From Flavobacterium sp. 5 (lineage in GTDB: Bacteria > Bacteroidota > Bacteroidia > Flavobacteriales > Flavobacteriaceae), in the NCBI RefSeq assembly GCF_002813295.1, contig NZ_PHUE01000001.1:682001-746000 (forward strand): a stretch of DNA of 64,000 bases. Direction: 5' to 3'. Of the stretch, positions 50,862 to 59,564 are shown in pieces (positions within the stretch are counted from its first letter, which is position 1; each line of letters starts with the position of its first letter). A model generated the notes under the pieces. It was not told the origin of the DNA, made no database searches, and saw only the letters and a program-made list of their open reading frames with translations. A program made the position numbers and the translations under genes.

Positions 50862-51806
50862 CTACATTAAACCTCTGCCAATCTTAATGATTCTTTTGTT
50901 TCCTTCAAGCTCTTTAACCAAATTATCCAAAATTCCGTTAATAAAAATACTACTCTTTGGAGTCGAATATTCTTTGGCCAACTCTAAATATTCATTTAAA
51001 GTTACTTTTACAGGAATCGAAGGGAATTTCAAGAACTCACAAATTGCCATTTTCAGGATAATAGTGTCAATTTCAGCAATACGTTCACTATCCCAGTTTG
51101 GTGTTTTGTCAATGTATTCCTTAGCTAATTCAGTTTCGTTCAAAATTGTTTTTCTAAACAAGTCTTTAACATAAGCCTTATCTTCATTGTCTTTGTATAA
51201 TTTTGGAACTCTAAAATTATCATCTTCACCTTGTTTTATAGCTTTTAGCTGTTTAACAATATGAGTGTTTACCAATGGAATATCATCAATCCATGTTAAT
51301 TTATCGTCTTCTAAATAATCGTATAACTTTTCATTTGGAACAATAACCTCTGCAAAAATATCAGCTACAAAAGTTCTATCTTCCTCAAACGTATTTACAG
51401 TATTACTCATGTATTTAGCATACAATTCGCTTTCTTTAATCGCATTCAGCAAAAGCAAAATGTAATCATCATTCAAAGTCCAATTATTAATCGAACGATT
51501 TTCTAAAGCAATACTAAGAGAATTGTTTTCGGCAAGAATTTGAAAAATACTGTTTTTAATAAATTTTTCGTTTGGAGTACGTTCTTCTTTAGTTGCCAAA
51601 TGTTTTTGGCTTGACAGATGTAAAAAGACAGTTTCCTTTTTACAAATCTCTATCAATGAAGAAAGCATGATAAGGTATAAATCTTGAATGGCGTCAATAC
51701 TATGCATAAGGAATTTTTCCTCTTTTTCTAAATTATCAGAACCATTTTGATGCATTGCATAAATGGATTGCATGACTTTAACGCGGATGTGTCTTCTATT
51801 TACCAC
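50862..51806 (-). CDS. nusB: Transcription antitermination factor NusB
   Basis: The 314-residue protein carries the NusB fold mainly in its C-terminal 130 residues (FRKTILNETELAKEYIDKTP, KMAICEFLKFPSIPVKVTLN, EYLELAKEYSTPKSSIFING). The N-terminal start MVNRRHIRVKVMQSIYAMHQ, with its Arg-rich RNA-binding helix, is also typical. The length, about twice that of E. coli NusB, is normal for Bacteroidota, which have an insert in the middle. NusB binds BoxA with S10 for rRNA antitermination. It is the first gene of the nusB-DUF1573-yajC operon. Confidence 0.92.
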   Translation of the reverse strand: MVNRRHIRVKVMQSIYAMHQNGSDNLEKEEKFLMHSIDAIQDLYLIMLSSLIEICKKETVFLHLSSQKHLATKEERTPNEKFIKNSIFQILAENNSLSIALENRSINNWTLNDDYILLLLNAIKESELYAKYMSNTVNTFEEDRTFVADIFAEVIVPNEKLYDYLEDDKLTWIDDIPLVNTHIVKQLKAIKQGEDDNFRVPKLYKDNEDKAYVKDLFRKTILNETELAKEYIDKTPNWDSERIAEIDTIILKMAICEFLKFPSIPVKVTLNEYLELAKEYSTPKSSIFINGILDNLVKELEGNKRIIKIGRGLM

Positions 51807-51969
51807 CTTGTAAGAACTTTTAAAATTAAGAGTGCAAAATTAATACTTTCACAGCTTAAATGAAAATTTATGAGCGTTTAATTTAAGCTCAAAAAAGAAC
51901 ATCATACTTTGCTGCTACAAAACACACATTAATTAATGTTTTTAATAAATAATTCTAATTCAGAATAAA

Positions 51970-52013
51970 AAAAAACAGCTCTAAAATATTTTAAAAAAAA
52001 TTCTAGAACTGCT
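51970..52013 (-). terminator. Terminator after the leucine-dehydrogenase-type gene
   Basis: On the minus strand CAGTTCTA and TAGAGCTG pair (one G:U) and are followed by a long T run (plus-strand A run before 51974). Confidence 0.7.
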
Positions 52014-52047
52014 TTCAAAAAAAACTAGTATAAATACAGTTTAAAAA

Positions 52048-53151
52048 CTATTTAGCATTTTCAATTTTTCTTAAATCGATACGATTTTGAGCAATAGTCA
52101 AAGCTGCTTGATGAGTTGTGATATTATTTGCAATAGCATAATCAAAGATTTCCAAGGTAGTATTGTAAATATTCTCAGTTTTGCGCATAATTTCAGCTTT
52201 ATCATAATGCTCTAATTCAGCATAAACATTGATAATTCCACCTGCATTAATCAAGAAATCAGGAGCATAAAGAATCCCTCTTTCCTGCAAGATTAATCCA
52301 TGAGTATTTTCGTTTGCCAATTGATTATTAGCTGCACCTGCAATCACTTTTGCTTTTATTTTATTTACAGTAATATCATTGATAGTTGCTCCCATTGCAC
52401 AAGGTGCATAAATATCAACATCAGCACTATACAAATCTTCTCCAGTAAATACTTGTGCATTATATTTAGCTGCTACTTGATATAATTTTTCTTCATTGAT
52501 ATCAGCAATAAAAACCTGAGCTCCTTCTTTTGTCAAATACTCAACTAAAGTTTCACCTACATGCCCAATTCCTTGAACCAATATTCTTTTACCTTCTAAT
52601 TTCTCTGAACCAAATTGTTGTTTTGCAGCTGCTTTCATTCCCATATACACACCAAAAGCTGTAACAGGCGATGGATTTCCAGACCCACCTCTTTCCTCAG
52701 AAATACCAGTAACATAAGGAGTCACATCTCTTACCAAATCCATATCAGATGTTTCCATTCCAACATCTTCAGCAGTAATATATCTTCCGCTTAGTGAATG
52801 TACAAATTCACCAAATTTACGCATCAATTCTGGTGTTTTTTGAGTTTTGGCATCACCAATAATAACTGCTTTTCCTCCTCCAATATTCAATCCAGTAATT
52901 GCAGCCTTATAAGTCATCCCTCTGGAAAGACGCAAAACATCATTCAAAGCTTCCCATTCGTTAGCATAATTAAACATACGAGTTCCTCCTAATGCAGGTC
53001 CCATAACCGAATTATGAATACCAATAATTGCTTTTAATCCTGTATCTTTGTCATTGCAAAAAACAATTTGCTCATGATCATTAAAAGATAATTGTCCAAA
53101 AACAGGATCCATTTTTTGAAGTTCCTTTGCAGTTGTAACAGTAGCATCCAT
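52048..53151 (-). CDS. Glu/Leu/Phe/Val dehydrogenase, leucine-dehydrogenase type
   Basis: The 367-residue protein belongs to the amino-acid dehydrogenase family, nearest to leucine dehydrogenases by length and by the motifs MTYKAAITGLNIGGGKAVII (catalytic Lys region, residues 79-98) and GIGHVGETLVEYL (NAD-binding, near 190). It converts branched-chain amino acids to keto acids with NAD+, giving ammonia, and feeds branched-chain fatty-acid synthesis typical of flavobacteria. CAMGATINDITVNKIKAKVI and AGAANNQLANE complete the family pattern. It stands alone with its own promoter and terminator. Confidence 0.92.
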   Translation of the reverse strand: MDATVTTAKELQKMDPVFGQLSFNDHEQIVFCNDKDTGLKAIIGIHNSVMGPALGGTRMFNYANEWEALNDVLRLSRGMTYKAAITGLNIGGGKAVIIGDAKTQKTPELMRKFGEFVHSLSGRYITAEDVGMETSDMDLVRDVTPYVTGISEERGGSGNPSPVTAFGVYMGMKAAAKQQFGSEKLEGKRILVQGIGHVGETLVEYLTKEGAQVFIADINEEKLYQVAAKYNAQVFTGEDLYSADVDIYAPCAMGATINDITVNKIKAKVIAGAANNQLANENTHGLILQERGILYAPDFLINAGGIINVYAELEHYDKAEIMRKTENIYNTTLEIFDYAIANNITTHQAALTIAQNRIDLRKIENAK

Positions 53152-53188
53152 AGTACTATTTTTATTTAGTTAAAAAATACGAATTTAT

Positions 53189-53196
53189 CAAAAATA
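53189..53196 (-). promoter_or_regulatory. -7 element for the leucine-dehydrogenase-type gene
   Basis: CAAAAATA on the plus strand is TATTTTTG on the minus strand, 37 bases upstream of the start at 53151. Confidence 0.5.
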
Positions 53197-53352
53197 CACT
53201 TCAAACATACATAAAAAATAAACATACTGCGCTAAATTTACTTAAAAATAAATATTTAATAATAATAACTAAAAATATTTAATTTAATACAATTGTTAAA
53301 ATTTAAACATTAAATAAAAAACAAAAACAATTCAATACTGAATCCTCATAAT

Positions 53353-55113
53353 ATGAAAGAATTACGCTATTTAAATAAATATTTCATCAAATATAAATTC
53401 AGCTTTTCACTTGGTATTATTATCACTATAATCGCACAAATATTTTCATTATTTACACCAAAACTTATTAGTAAATCTTTTAATGAAATAGAAGCTTTTT
53501 CAAAAAGCAAAGCAATCGATACCAGTATTATAAGTCAACAATTGATTTCTAATATTTTACTGATTATCGCTACCACAATTATAGCAGGATTTTTAACTTT
53601 TCTAATGAGACAAACATTAATTGTAATGTCTCGTCATATAGAATTTGACTTAAAAAATGAAGTCTTCCATCAATATGAAAACCTATCTCAGAACTTTTAC
53701 AAGCAAAACAGAACAGGCGATTTAATGAATCGTATTAGTGAAGATGTTTCTAAAGTCCGCATGTATGTTGGTCCAGCGGTTATGTATTCCATAAACACAT
53801 TTATACGCTTTGCTATTGTAATTGGATACATGTATAATGTTTCGCCAAGGTTAACTTTGTATACCATACTCCCCTTACCAATTTTATCCTATTGTATTTT
53901 TAAATTGAGTTCCGAAATCAATAAGCGATCTACCACTTTTCAGCAATATTTATCAAAAGTATCCAGTTATACTCAAGAAGTTTTCTCTGGAATCAGAGTT
54001 ATAAAAGCCTATTCATTAGAAAATCAACATCAAGACAACATTGCCAATTTAGCCAATGAAAGTAAAAGTAAAAGTTTAAGTCTAGCCAAAGTTCAAGCAT
54101 TATTTGGCCCTTTAATGATTGCTTTGATTGGAGTGAGTAACTTAGTGGTTATTTATTTTGGAGGTTTAATGTACATCGATGGCACTATAAAAAGTATTGG
54201 AACTATCGCTGAGTTCATCTTATATGTTAACATGTTAACTTGGCCTGTTGCTTCCCTAGGCTGGGTCTCTTCAATGGTTCAAGAGGCGGAAGCTTCTCAA
54301 AAAAGACTTAATGAATTTTTGAAAATCGTTCCAGAAATAAAGAACAAAAACCTAAACAAATCCAAAATAGAAGGCAGTATTGCATTCAATGATGTAAGTT
54401 ACACCTATGAAGACACTAATATAAAAGCACTTCAAAACATAACCTTTACAGTAAATAAGGGAGAAACTTTGGCAATTTTAGGAAAAACTGGTTCTGGAAA
54501 ATCTACAATTTTAGCACTACTCTCCCGCTTGTACAACGTTACAAATGGACAACTCTTAATTGATGATATAGAAATTAGTCAGGTTAATTTATTTGATTTA
54601 AGAAACAATATTGGTGCTGTCCCACAAGATGCTTTTCTATTTTCAGACACCATCAAAAACAATATAAAGTTTGGAAAAGAAGATGCGAACGATCATGAAG
54701 TAGAAGCTGCTGCAAAAAGCGCTGTTGTTCACGATAACATTATTGGTTTTAGCAATGGATATGATACCATATTGGGAGAAAGAGGAATAACTTTATCTGG
54801 TGGTCAAAAGCAACGTGTATCTATCGCAAGAGCGATCATAAAAAATCCTGCTATTTTACTTTTTGATGATTGCTTATCGGCAGTAGATACCGAAACAGAA
54901 GAAGCAATCCTAAATAACCTTTATGAGATATGCAAGAATAAAACTACCATAATTGTAAGTCATAGAGTATCTTCTGCCAAGAATGCAGATAAAATCATAA
55001 TCCTTGAAGATGGCAAGATAATTGAACAAGGTTCTCATAATCAATTAATAAACCAAGACGGGTATTATGCAGCTCTTTATTTAAAGCAACTTTCGGAAAA
55101 AGAATTGCTGTAA
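53353..55113 (+). CDS. ABC exporter, fused permease and ATPase
   Basis: The 586-residue half-transporter has six membrane helices (about 15-320) and an ATPase domain (340-586) with Walker A GKTGSGKST near 385, the signature LSGGQKQR near 490, Walker B AILLFDDCLSAVD near 510 and the H-loop IIVSHRVSSA. It resembles MsbA/MdlB-type homodimeric exporters of lipids or drugs. No partner subunit is adjacent, so it probably works as a homodimer. The substrate is not predictable. The PUR-family gene follows 66 bases later on the same strand. Confidence 0.92.
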   Translation: MKELRYLNKYFIKYKFSFSLGIIITIIAQIFSLFTPKLISKSFNEIEAFSKSKAIDTSIISQQLISNILLIIATTIIAGFLTFLMRQTLIVMSRHIEFDLKNEVFHQYENLSQNFYKQNRTGDLMNRISEDVSKVRMYVGPAVMYSINTFIRFAIVIGYMYNVSPRLTLYTILPLPILSYCIFKLSSEINKRSTTFQQYLSKVSSYTQEVFSGIRVIKAYSLENQHQDNIANLANESKSKSLSLAKVQALFGPLMIALIGVSNLVVIYFGGLMYIDGTIKSIGTIAEFILYVNMLTWPVASLGWVSSMVQEAEASQKRLNEFLKIVPEIKNKNLNKSKIEGSIAFNDVSYTYEDTNIKALQNITFTVNKGETLAILGKTGSGKSTILALLSRLYNVTNGQLLIDDIEISQVNLFDLRNNIGAVPQDAFLFSDTIKNNIKFGKEDANDHEVEAAAKSAVVHDNIIGFSNGYDTILGERGITLSGGQKQRVSIARAIIKNPAILLFDDCLSAVDTETEEAILNNLYEICKNKTTIIVSHRVSSAKNADKIIILEDGKIIEQGSHNQLINQDGYYAALYLKQLSEKELL

Positions 55114-55179
55114 TTGTTGTATAATACATATATTTTTATGATTTTTGATTGCTATTAAATAAAAAATGACGAAAAGATT

Positions 55180-55560
55180 ATGAGAGAAAATGATATGTTA
55201 GAAAAAGAAGAAATATTCTCAAAAGTTTTAAGAGCTGGAAGAAGAACGTATTTCTTTGATGTTAGAGCGACTAAAGCTGATGATTATTATATTACTATAA
55301 CAGAAAGTAAAAAATTCACAGAGGAAGACGGTTCGTTTCATTTTAAAAAACATAAAATCTATTTATACAAAGAAGATTTTACTGCATTTTCAGAAATTTT
55401 AGAAGACATGACTTCTTACGTTTTAAACCACAAAGGTGAAGAAGTAATTTCTGAAAGACATCAAAAAGATTTCAAAAAAGAATATGCTTTGGATAAATCA
55501 GACGAAGATAATGTACCAAATACTTCAAGTTTTACTGATATCGAATTTGATGATATTTAA
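55180..55560 (+). CDS. DUF3276/PUR-family nucleic-acid-binding protein
   Basis: The 126-residue protein is a PUR-repeat (DUF3276) protein: IFSKVLRAGRRTYFFDVRAT then KADDYYITITESKKFTEEDG and IYLYKEDFTAFSEILEDMTS. Bacterial PUR proteins bind single-stranded DNA or RNA through a whirly-like fold; a homologue has been studied in Borrelia. The last 40 residues are acidic and likely disordered. Alternative starts exist at codon 6 (MLEKEE). It follows the ABC exporter and ends with a strong terminator. Confidence 0.9.
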   Translation: MRENDMLEKEEIFSKVLRAGRRTYFFDVRATKADDYYITITESKKFTEEDGSFHFKKHKIYLYKEDFTAFSEILEDMTSYVLNHKGEEVISERHQKDFKKEYALDKSDEDNVPNTSSFTDIEFDDI

Positions 55561-55575
55561 CTAAATAATAAAATT

Positions 55576-55613
55576 AAAAAAGCCCAAAAATTTAATAATT
55601 TTTGGGCTTTTTT
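55576..55613. terminator. Terminator after the PUR-family gene
   Basis: AAAAAAGCCCAAAAATT (left arm from 55576) and AATTTTTGGGCTTTTTT (to 55613): 17-bp perfect stem with a 4-base loop. It can serve both convergent genes. Confidence 0.9.
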
Positions 55614-55639
55614 TTATCTTGTAATTTATCCTTAGAATA

Positions 55640-56758
55640 TTACAATGACTTTCTAAAAGTCTTTCTTCTACAGTGAATCACTGGATTAAAGTTTTTCCAG
55701 ATCAATTGAATAGCTATATTATCAGCTAATTCAGGTGTTCTAAAACAATTCTCAACACCATTTTCAGTAAAAGTCTTATGGTATTCATTAAAAATAACCG
55801 CCGTTACTCCTTTATTTTGATAATCAGGATGAACTCCAATAAGATAGAATAAAACATCTTTACTACTGCGTTTGGCTTTTAATAAATGTAAAAAGCCAAA
55901 AGGAAATAATTTTCCGTTTGCTTTCTGAAGCGCTTTTGAAAAACTTGGCATTACAATTGCAAACGCTACAAGCTTTCCATCTTTATCCTCAACATACTTT
56001 ATATATTCTGGATTAATAAAACTGATGTATTTTTTCTTAAAATATTCTTTTTGAACATCAGATATTGCAACAAATGAAGATAGCTTAGCATACGATTCAT
56101 TAAACAAATCAAACATTTTATCTACATAAGGCATTACATCCTTAGCTGATTTAAAGTTAATTGGTTTAAGCTGGTATCGCTTTTTAACTAATTCATTAAT
56201 TTTTTCAAAAAATTCGGGTTTAGCATTAGCAAATGGAAATTTATTTTCCACATACTCTTTCTCTGTTGAGTATCCTAATTCCTCAAAATGTGTAGCATAA
56301 TAAGGAAAATTGTACCATGTAATCATGGTACCTAATTCATCAAAACCTTCAGTTAAAACACCCACTTTATCAAGATTAGAAAAACCCATCGGCCCTTCAA
56401 CATATTCTAGATTATTTTTTTGACCTAATTCATATACTTTTTCAAGCAATGCTTTAGTCACTTCAATGTCATCAATAACATCAAACCAACCAAAACGAAC
56501 TTTCTTTTTTTGTTGGTGATTGACTTCATCCCAATTGATTATAACTGCAATCCTACCCACAATAGTATTATTTCTATATGCAACATAAAAAGTAGCTTCA
56601 GCACTATTAAAAGCAGGGTTTTTGTTTTTATCAAAAGTCTCTAGCTCATCTGAAATTAATGGTGGAACCCAATATGGGTTGTCTTTATATAAAGAAAAAG
56701 GAAATTTTATAAATTCAGTTAATTCTTTTTTTGTCTTAGCTTCTTGTATGGTAATCAT
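55640..56758 (-). CDS. GNAT-fold acetyltransferase-like protein
   Basis: The 372-residue protein looks like a two-part GNAT-related enzyme. The N-terminal part (about 1-200) includes ATFYVAYRNNTIVGRIAVII, and the C-terminal part (about 215-350) includes KYVEDKDGKLVAFAIVMPS and LIGVHPDYQNKGVTAVIFNE, the acetyl-CoA motif A region (Q-x-x-G). EGPMGFSNLDKVGVLTEGFD near 122 is a distinctive conserved block. It is cytoplasmic. Homologues in databases have at times been named GTP cyclohydrolase, which the sequence does not support. The substrate is unknown. The gene is 22 bases after the outer-membrane protein gene. Confidence 0.72.
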   Translation of the reverse strand: MITIQEAKTKKELTEFIKFPFSLYKDNPYWVPPLISDELETFDKNKNPAFNSAEATFYVAYRNNTIVGRIAVIINWDEVNHQQKKKVRFGWFDVIDDIEVTKALLEKVYELGQKNNLEYVEGPMGFSNLDKVGVLTEGFDELGTMITWYNFPYYATHFEELGYSTEKEYVENKFPFANAKPEFFEKINELVKKRYQLKPINFKSAKDVMPYVDKMFDLFNESYAKLSSFVAISDVQKEYFKKKYISFINPEYIKYVEDKDGKLVAFAIVMPSFSKALQKANGKLFPFGFLHLLKAKRSSKDVLFYLIGVHPDYQNKGVTAVIFNEYHKTFTENGVENCFRTPELADNIAIQLIWKNFNPVIHCRRKTFRKSL

Positions 56759-56780
56759 TGATACTTTTATAGAATATTAT

Positions 56781-57731
56781 TTATTTCTTCGATTTTTTAA
56801 ATCCTTTTTTTGTTTTAGTTTTTTTAGCCATATTTTCGGCTGCTTCTTCTTCTTTTGACAAAAGACGCACTTCTTTGTAACGACCATCATAACGCCATGA
56901 TACTCCGACACCGCCATAAAGTAATGAAGGCGTATTTTTAAAATTAGTACTTATTGACGCATCTACTTGAAGGTTCCTATTAATTAAATAGGCGGCACCT
57001 CCACGAATGATTGCATCACTGTAAAAATCACTTTTTATCCCTTGATTTTCTATAAAAGCAGACCATTTTGGGCTAATTCCTTTGGTCAAAGTTAATATAT
57101 AACTCAAACTAGGATAATCTGTAGCAATATAATTATAAATGATATTAGTCACAAAAACCCATGAACCATCGCCTAAATGATTTTGCAATATCAAAGCCGC
57201 TTTTGGAGAAATAGTCGCATCAGGTGTAAAAAAATATGGATTATTAGCTCCTGTAAAATTAGCTCCACCAAAAACAGCTACAGCAGGGATAACTTGATGC
57301 CAGTCAAATTTATGGTTGGCTTTCCAGCTATAAATATTTGCCTCTTTTTTATAACCTTTATTTGGGTCATAAATCAAATATTTAGCTCCAAGAACGCTTT
57401 GCTTAAAATCAGATTTATCTACAACTTGCAAAGGATAATTAAATGTCTCATAAGCATATTGAACATCGGCAATAAATTCTAAATTCTCTAAGAAAGCTCC
57501 ATATCTCACTTCCATATCAACTCCAAAACCATTAGCATTATATCTTGATAAACTGTGATCTTCTTTAATTCCAAATACTCCTGTTTCAACTTGTATTACA
57601 GTTTTTCCAACTGCAAAAGCCGACATGGACTCACCGGGTCTATTGGAGTTAATTTCGTCTGTGTGTTGCCCATAATGAACTGTTGGTAATAAAAAAAGAG
57701 AGGCTAAAAATGCTTTTTTGATATTGAACAT
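56781..57731 (-). CDS. Outer-membrane beta-barrel, transporter (phenol MetA-like) family
   Basis: The 316-residue protein has a signal peptide (1-21, PTVHYGQ), the start block TDEINSNRPGESMSAFAVGK and alternating beta strands (QVETGVFGIKEDHS, DMEVRYGAFLENLEFIADVQY, WVFVTNIIYNYIATDYPSLS) typical of the outer-membrane family annotated as transporter or MetA-pathway phenol degradation. The barrel ends near 285 (VGVSWRYDGRYKEV). A Lys-rich tail (KKTKTKKGFKKSKK) after the last strand is unusual. It precedes the GNAT-like gene on the same strand. Confidence 0.75.
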   Translation of the reverse strand: MFNIKKAFLASLFLLPTVHYGQHTDEINSNRPGESMSAFAVGKTVIQVETGVFGIKEDHSLSRYNANGFGVDMEVRYGAFLENLEFIADVQYAYETFNYPLQVVDKSDFKQSVLGAKYLIYDPNKGYKKEANIYSWKANHKFDWHQVIPAVAVFGGANFTGANNPYFFTPDATISPKAALILQNHLGDGSWVFVTNIIYNYIATDYPSLSYILTLTKGISPKWSAFIENQGIKSDFYSDAIIRGGAAYLINRNLQVDASISTNFKNTPSLLYGGVGVSWRYDGRYKEVRLLSKEEEAAENMAKKTKTKKGFKKSKK

Positions 57732-58015
57732 ACTTGATTATTTGAATGAAAAGGTATAACGCATTTCAAATGTACTATATTTTATTGTAACTATCATTTG
57801 GTTAAAAATTCCTAAAGAATAATTTAATACTTTAGGACTATAATAATTTTAGAAGTATAAAAATTATGTATTTTTATAAGCATAATATTTACAGACGAGA
57901 CTAAAAACAGGACTGACAAAGCAATTCGTTTCATTTTTTTTATTTAAAAAAAAATCCCTCTTCAAATGAGATTCGCAGAATTCCTATGAAAATCAAACTT
58001 AAATCAACTATTAAC

Positions 58016-58597
58016 TTAACTTGGATTATTATTTAAAAAAGCAATTAACTCGTGAGTTGCTTTTCCCCGATGACTAATGGTATTTTTGGTTTCTAATGAA
58101 AGTTCTGCAAAAGTCTCTTGATATCCTACAGGTCTAAAAATAGGATCGTAACCAAAACCTTGATTTCCAGTTTTTTCTATAGTAATTGCACCACGAGCAA
58201 TTCCTGTAAAAAGATATTGTTCGCCTTTTATATTCAAAGCAATAACAGTCTTAAATTGTGCATCTCTATTGGTTTTAACTTTCAAATTCAAAAGTAGTTT
58301 ATCCATATTATCTTCAGATGATTTTTGTTCTCCTGCATATCGTGCTGAAAAAACCCCTGGCTCACCATTCAAAGCATCAACTTCGAGTCCAGTATCATCT
58401 GCAAAGCAATCATACCCATATTTTTGGGTTACATAATTGGCTTTCATGATAGCATTTTCTTCAATTGTATCGGCAGTTTCAGGAATATCTTCATGACAAC
58501 CAATACTTTCCAAACTGATAATTTCAATGCTTCCTGGTAGCATACTTTGTATTTCTCTGATTTTATTTTTGTTATTAGTTGCAAAAACGATCTTCAT
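58016..58597 (-). CDS. rdgB: Non-canonical purine NTP pyrophosphatase (RdgB/HAM1)
   Basis: The 193-residue protein matches RdgB: KIVFATNNKNKIREIQSMLP (P-loop-like start with the SxxK-type site), CFADDTGLEVDALNGEPGVF (metal-binding Asp pair, near 66-67), GFGYDPIFRPVGYQETFAEL and SHRGKATHEL at the end. It removes ITP, XTP and dITP from the nucleotide pool to avoid base misincorporation. It stands alone with its own promoter, divergent from the YhcH gene. Confidence 0.94.
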   Translation of the reverse strand: MKIVFATNNKNKIREIQSMLPGSIEIISLESIGCHEDIPETADTIEENAIMKANYVTQKYGYDCFADDTGLEVDALNGEPGVFSARYAGEQKSSEDNMDKLLLNLKVKTNRDAQFKTVIALNIKGEQYLFTGIARGAITIEKTGNQGFGYDPIFRPVGYQETFAELSLETKNTISHRGKATHELIAFLNNNPS

Positions 58598-58622
58598 ATT
58601 GGTATTATTAAAAATAAGAATT

Positions 58623-58630
58623 CAAAAATA
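58623..58630 (-). promoter_or_regulatory. -7 element for rdgB
   Basis: CAAAAATA on the plus strand is TATTTTTG on the minus strand, 25 bases upstream of the start at 58597. Confidence 0.5.
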
Positions 58631-58688
58631 CATTTTTGTAAGCAACAAATGAAGGAAATACTTATTTGTATAATTCTCAACTGTACAC

Positions 58689-58696
58689 TATTTTTG
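58689..58696 (+). promoter_or_regulatory. -7 element for the YhcH-family gene
   Basis: TATTTTTG matches TAnnTTTG, 28 bases before the ATG at 58725. Confidence 0.55.
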
Positions 58697-58724
58697 TTTA
58701 AATCAATTAATTCAATTTGAAATC

Positions 58725-59171
58725 ATGATTATAGATTATATAGAAAATTCATCTCGATATGAAACAATACATCCTTCTTTTAAAATTGCCTTTGACTATT
58801 TAAAACAAACCAATAAAGAAGCTTTAGATGGATTAACAGATGAAAAAGCAGGAGTAAAAATGTTTGCCTACAAAGGTGAAGGAAAAAGTAAAATAAAAAG
58901 CTTAGAAACATTTGAATGTCATGACAAAAATATCGATATTCAGTTTTGCATTAGCGGAAACGAAGGTTTTTTATGGAAACCAAGGCCAAAATGCATTTCT
59001 CCAAATGGAGATTACAACGTAGAAAAAGACGTTCGTTTTTTTTACGACAAACCTGATACCTATTTTGAATTACAAGCCAATCAATTTGTTATATTTTTCC
59101 CAGAAGATGTACATGCTCCAATGATTAGTGAAAACGATTTGGATAAAATTGTAGTGAAAATATTGATTTAA
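58725..59171 (+). CDS. YhcH/YjgK/YiaL-family protein (DUF386)
   Basis: The 148-residue protein is a small cupin of the YhcH/YjgK/YiaL family. Conserved blocks: KMFAYKGEGKSKIKSLETFE, CHDKNIDIQFCISGNEGFLW (the sugar-binding strand with H-x-x-x-D-I-Q) and QFVIFFPEDVHAPMI, whose Glu, Asp and His are typical metal ligands. Family members are linked to sugar acid or sialic-acid metabolism in enterobacteria (NanQ anomerase), but no such genes are near here, so its substrate is open. It stands alone, 107 bases upstream of the predicted ncRNA promoter. Confidence 0.88.
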   Translation: MIIDYIENSSRYETIHPSFKIAFDYLKQTNKEALDGLTDEKAGVKMFAYKGEGKSKIKSLETFECHDKNIDIQFCISGNEGFLWKPRPKCISPNGDYNVEKDVRFFYDKPDTYFELQANQFVIFFPEDVHAPMISENDLDKIVVKILI

Positions 59172-59275
59172 TCTCTATTTTAATATTATTCTTTTGACTA
59201 ATAAATATCAACAAACACACCAAGTTAAAATATAGTTAAAAATCTTATTTTAAGCATTTTAAATAAAATAAATTG

Positions 59276-59283
59276 TAAATTTG
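59276..59283 (+). promoter_or_regulatory. -7 element upstream of the candidate ncRNA
   Basis: TAAATTTG, a TAnnTTTG match, ends 7 bases before the first stem of the structured region that runs to a terminator at 59445. Confidence 0.55.
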
Positions 59284-59289
59284 AATGTG

Positions 59290-59445
59290 GTTTTGATTAA
59301 TTACTTGAGATATAATATCACAAATATTTAAGTATTAGAAAAAATATCTCAATAGTCAGCTATACCGAATTATAGTACAGTATAAGTTAGATAATGATAA
59401 ATCAGAACGACAAAGGGAAGAGGGCTTTTAAAAGCCCTCTTTTTC
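59290..59445 (+). ncRNA. Candidate structured small RNA (6S-like layout)
   Basis: About 155 bases lie between a -7 element and an intrinsic terminator without a credible ORF. GTTTTGATT (59290-59298) pairs with AATCAGAAC (59401-59409, one G:U), closing the molecule. Inside are TTGAGATAT/ATATCTCAA (59305-59313, 59344-59352) and CTATA/TATAG around CCGAAT (59360-59375). The end is GAGGGCTTTTAAAAGCCCTC plus five T. A long-range stem with large internal loops is how 6S RNA looks, and a flavobacterial 6S variant is known, so it is one candidate; a regulator of the following gene is another. Confidence 0.5.
59421..59445 (+). terminator. Intrinsic terminator of the candidate ncRNA
   Basis: GAGGGCTTTTAAAAGCCCTC is a 20-base palindrome followed by TTTTT. 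It lies 250 bases after the YhcH stop, too far to be only that gene's terminator. Confidence 0.8.
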
Positions 59446-59564
59446 GTTTAACAAACTTTCAAAACAACCCTTTAAACGTTAAACTTAGAAAGGTTTTTAT
59501 ATTTATTTTATATATTTAGTAAATAAAATAATCCTCAATTTGTGATTTGCTATATATCTCGATC

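Noticed and set aside
59391..59520. Small ORF from the ATG at 59395 through the hairpin
   Set aside because: It would read straight across the terminator and has no ribosome-binding context.
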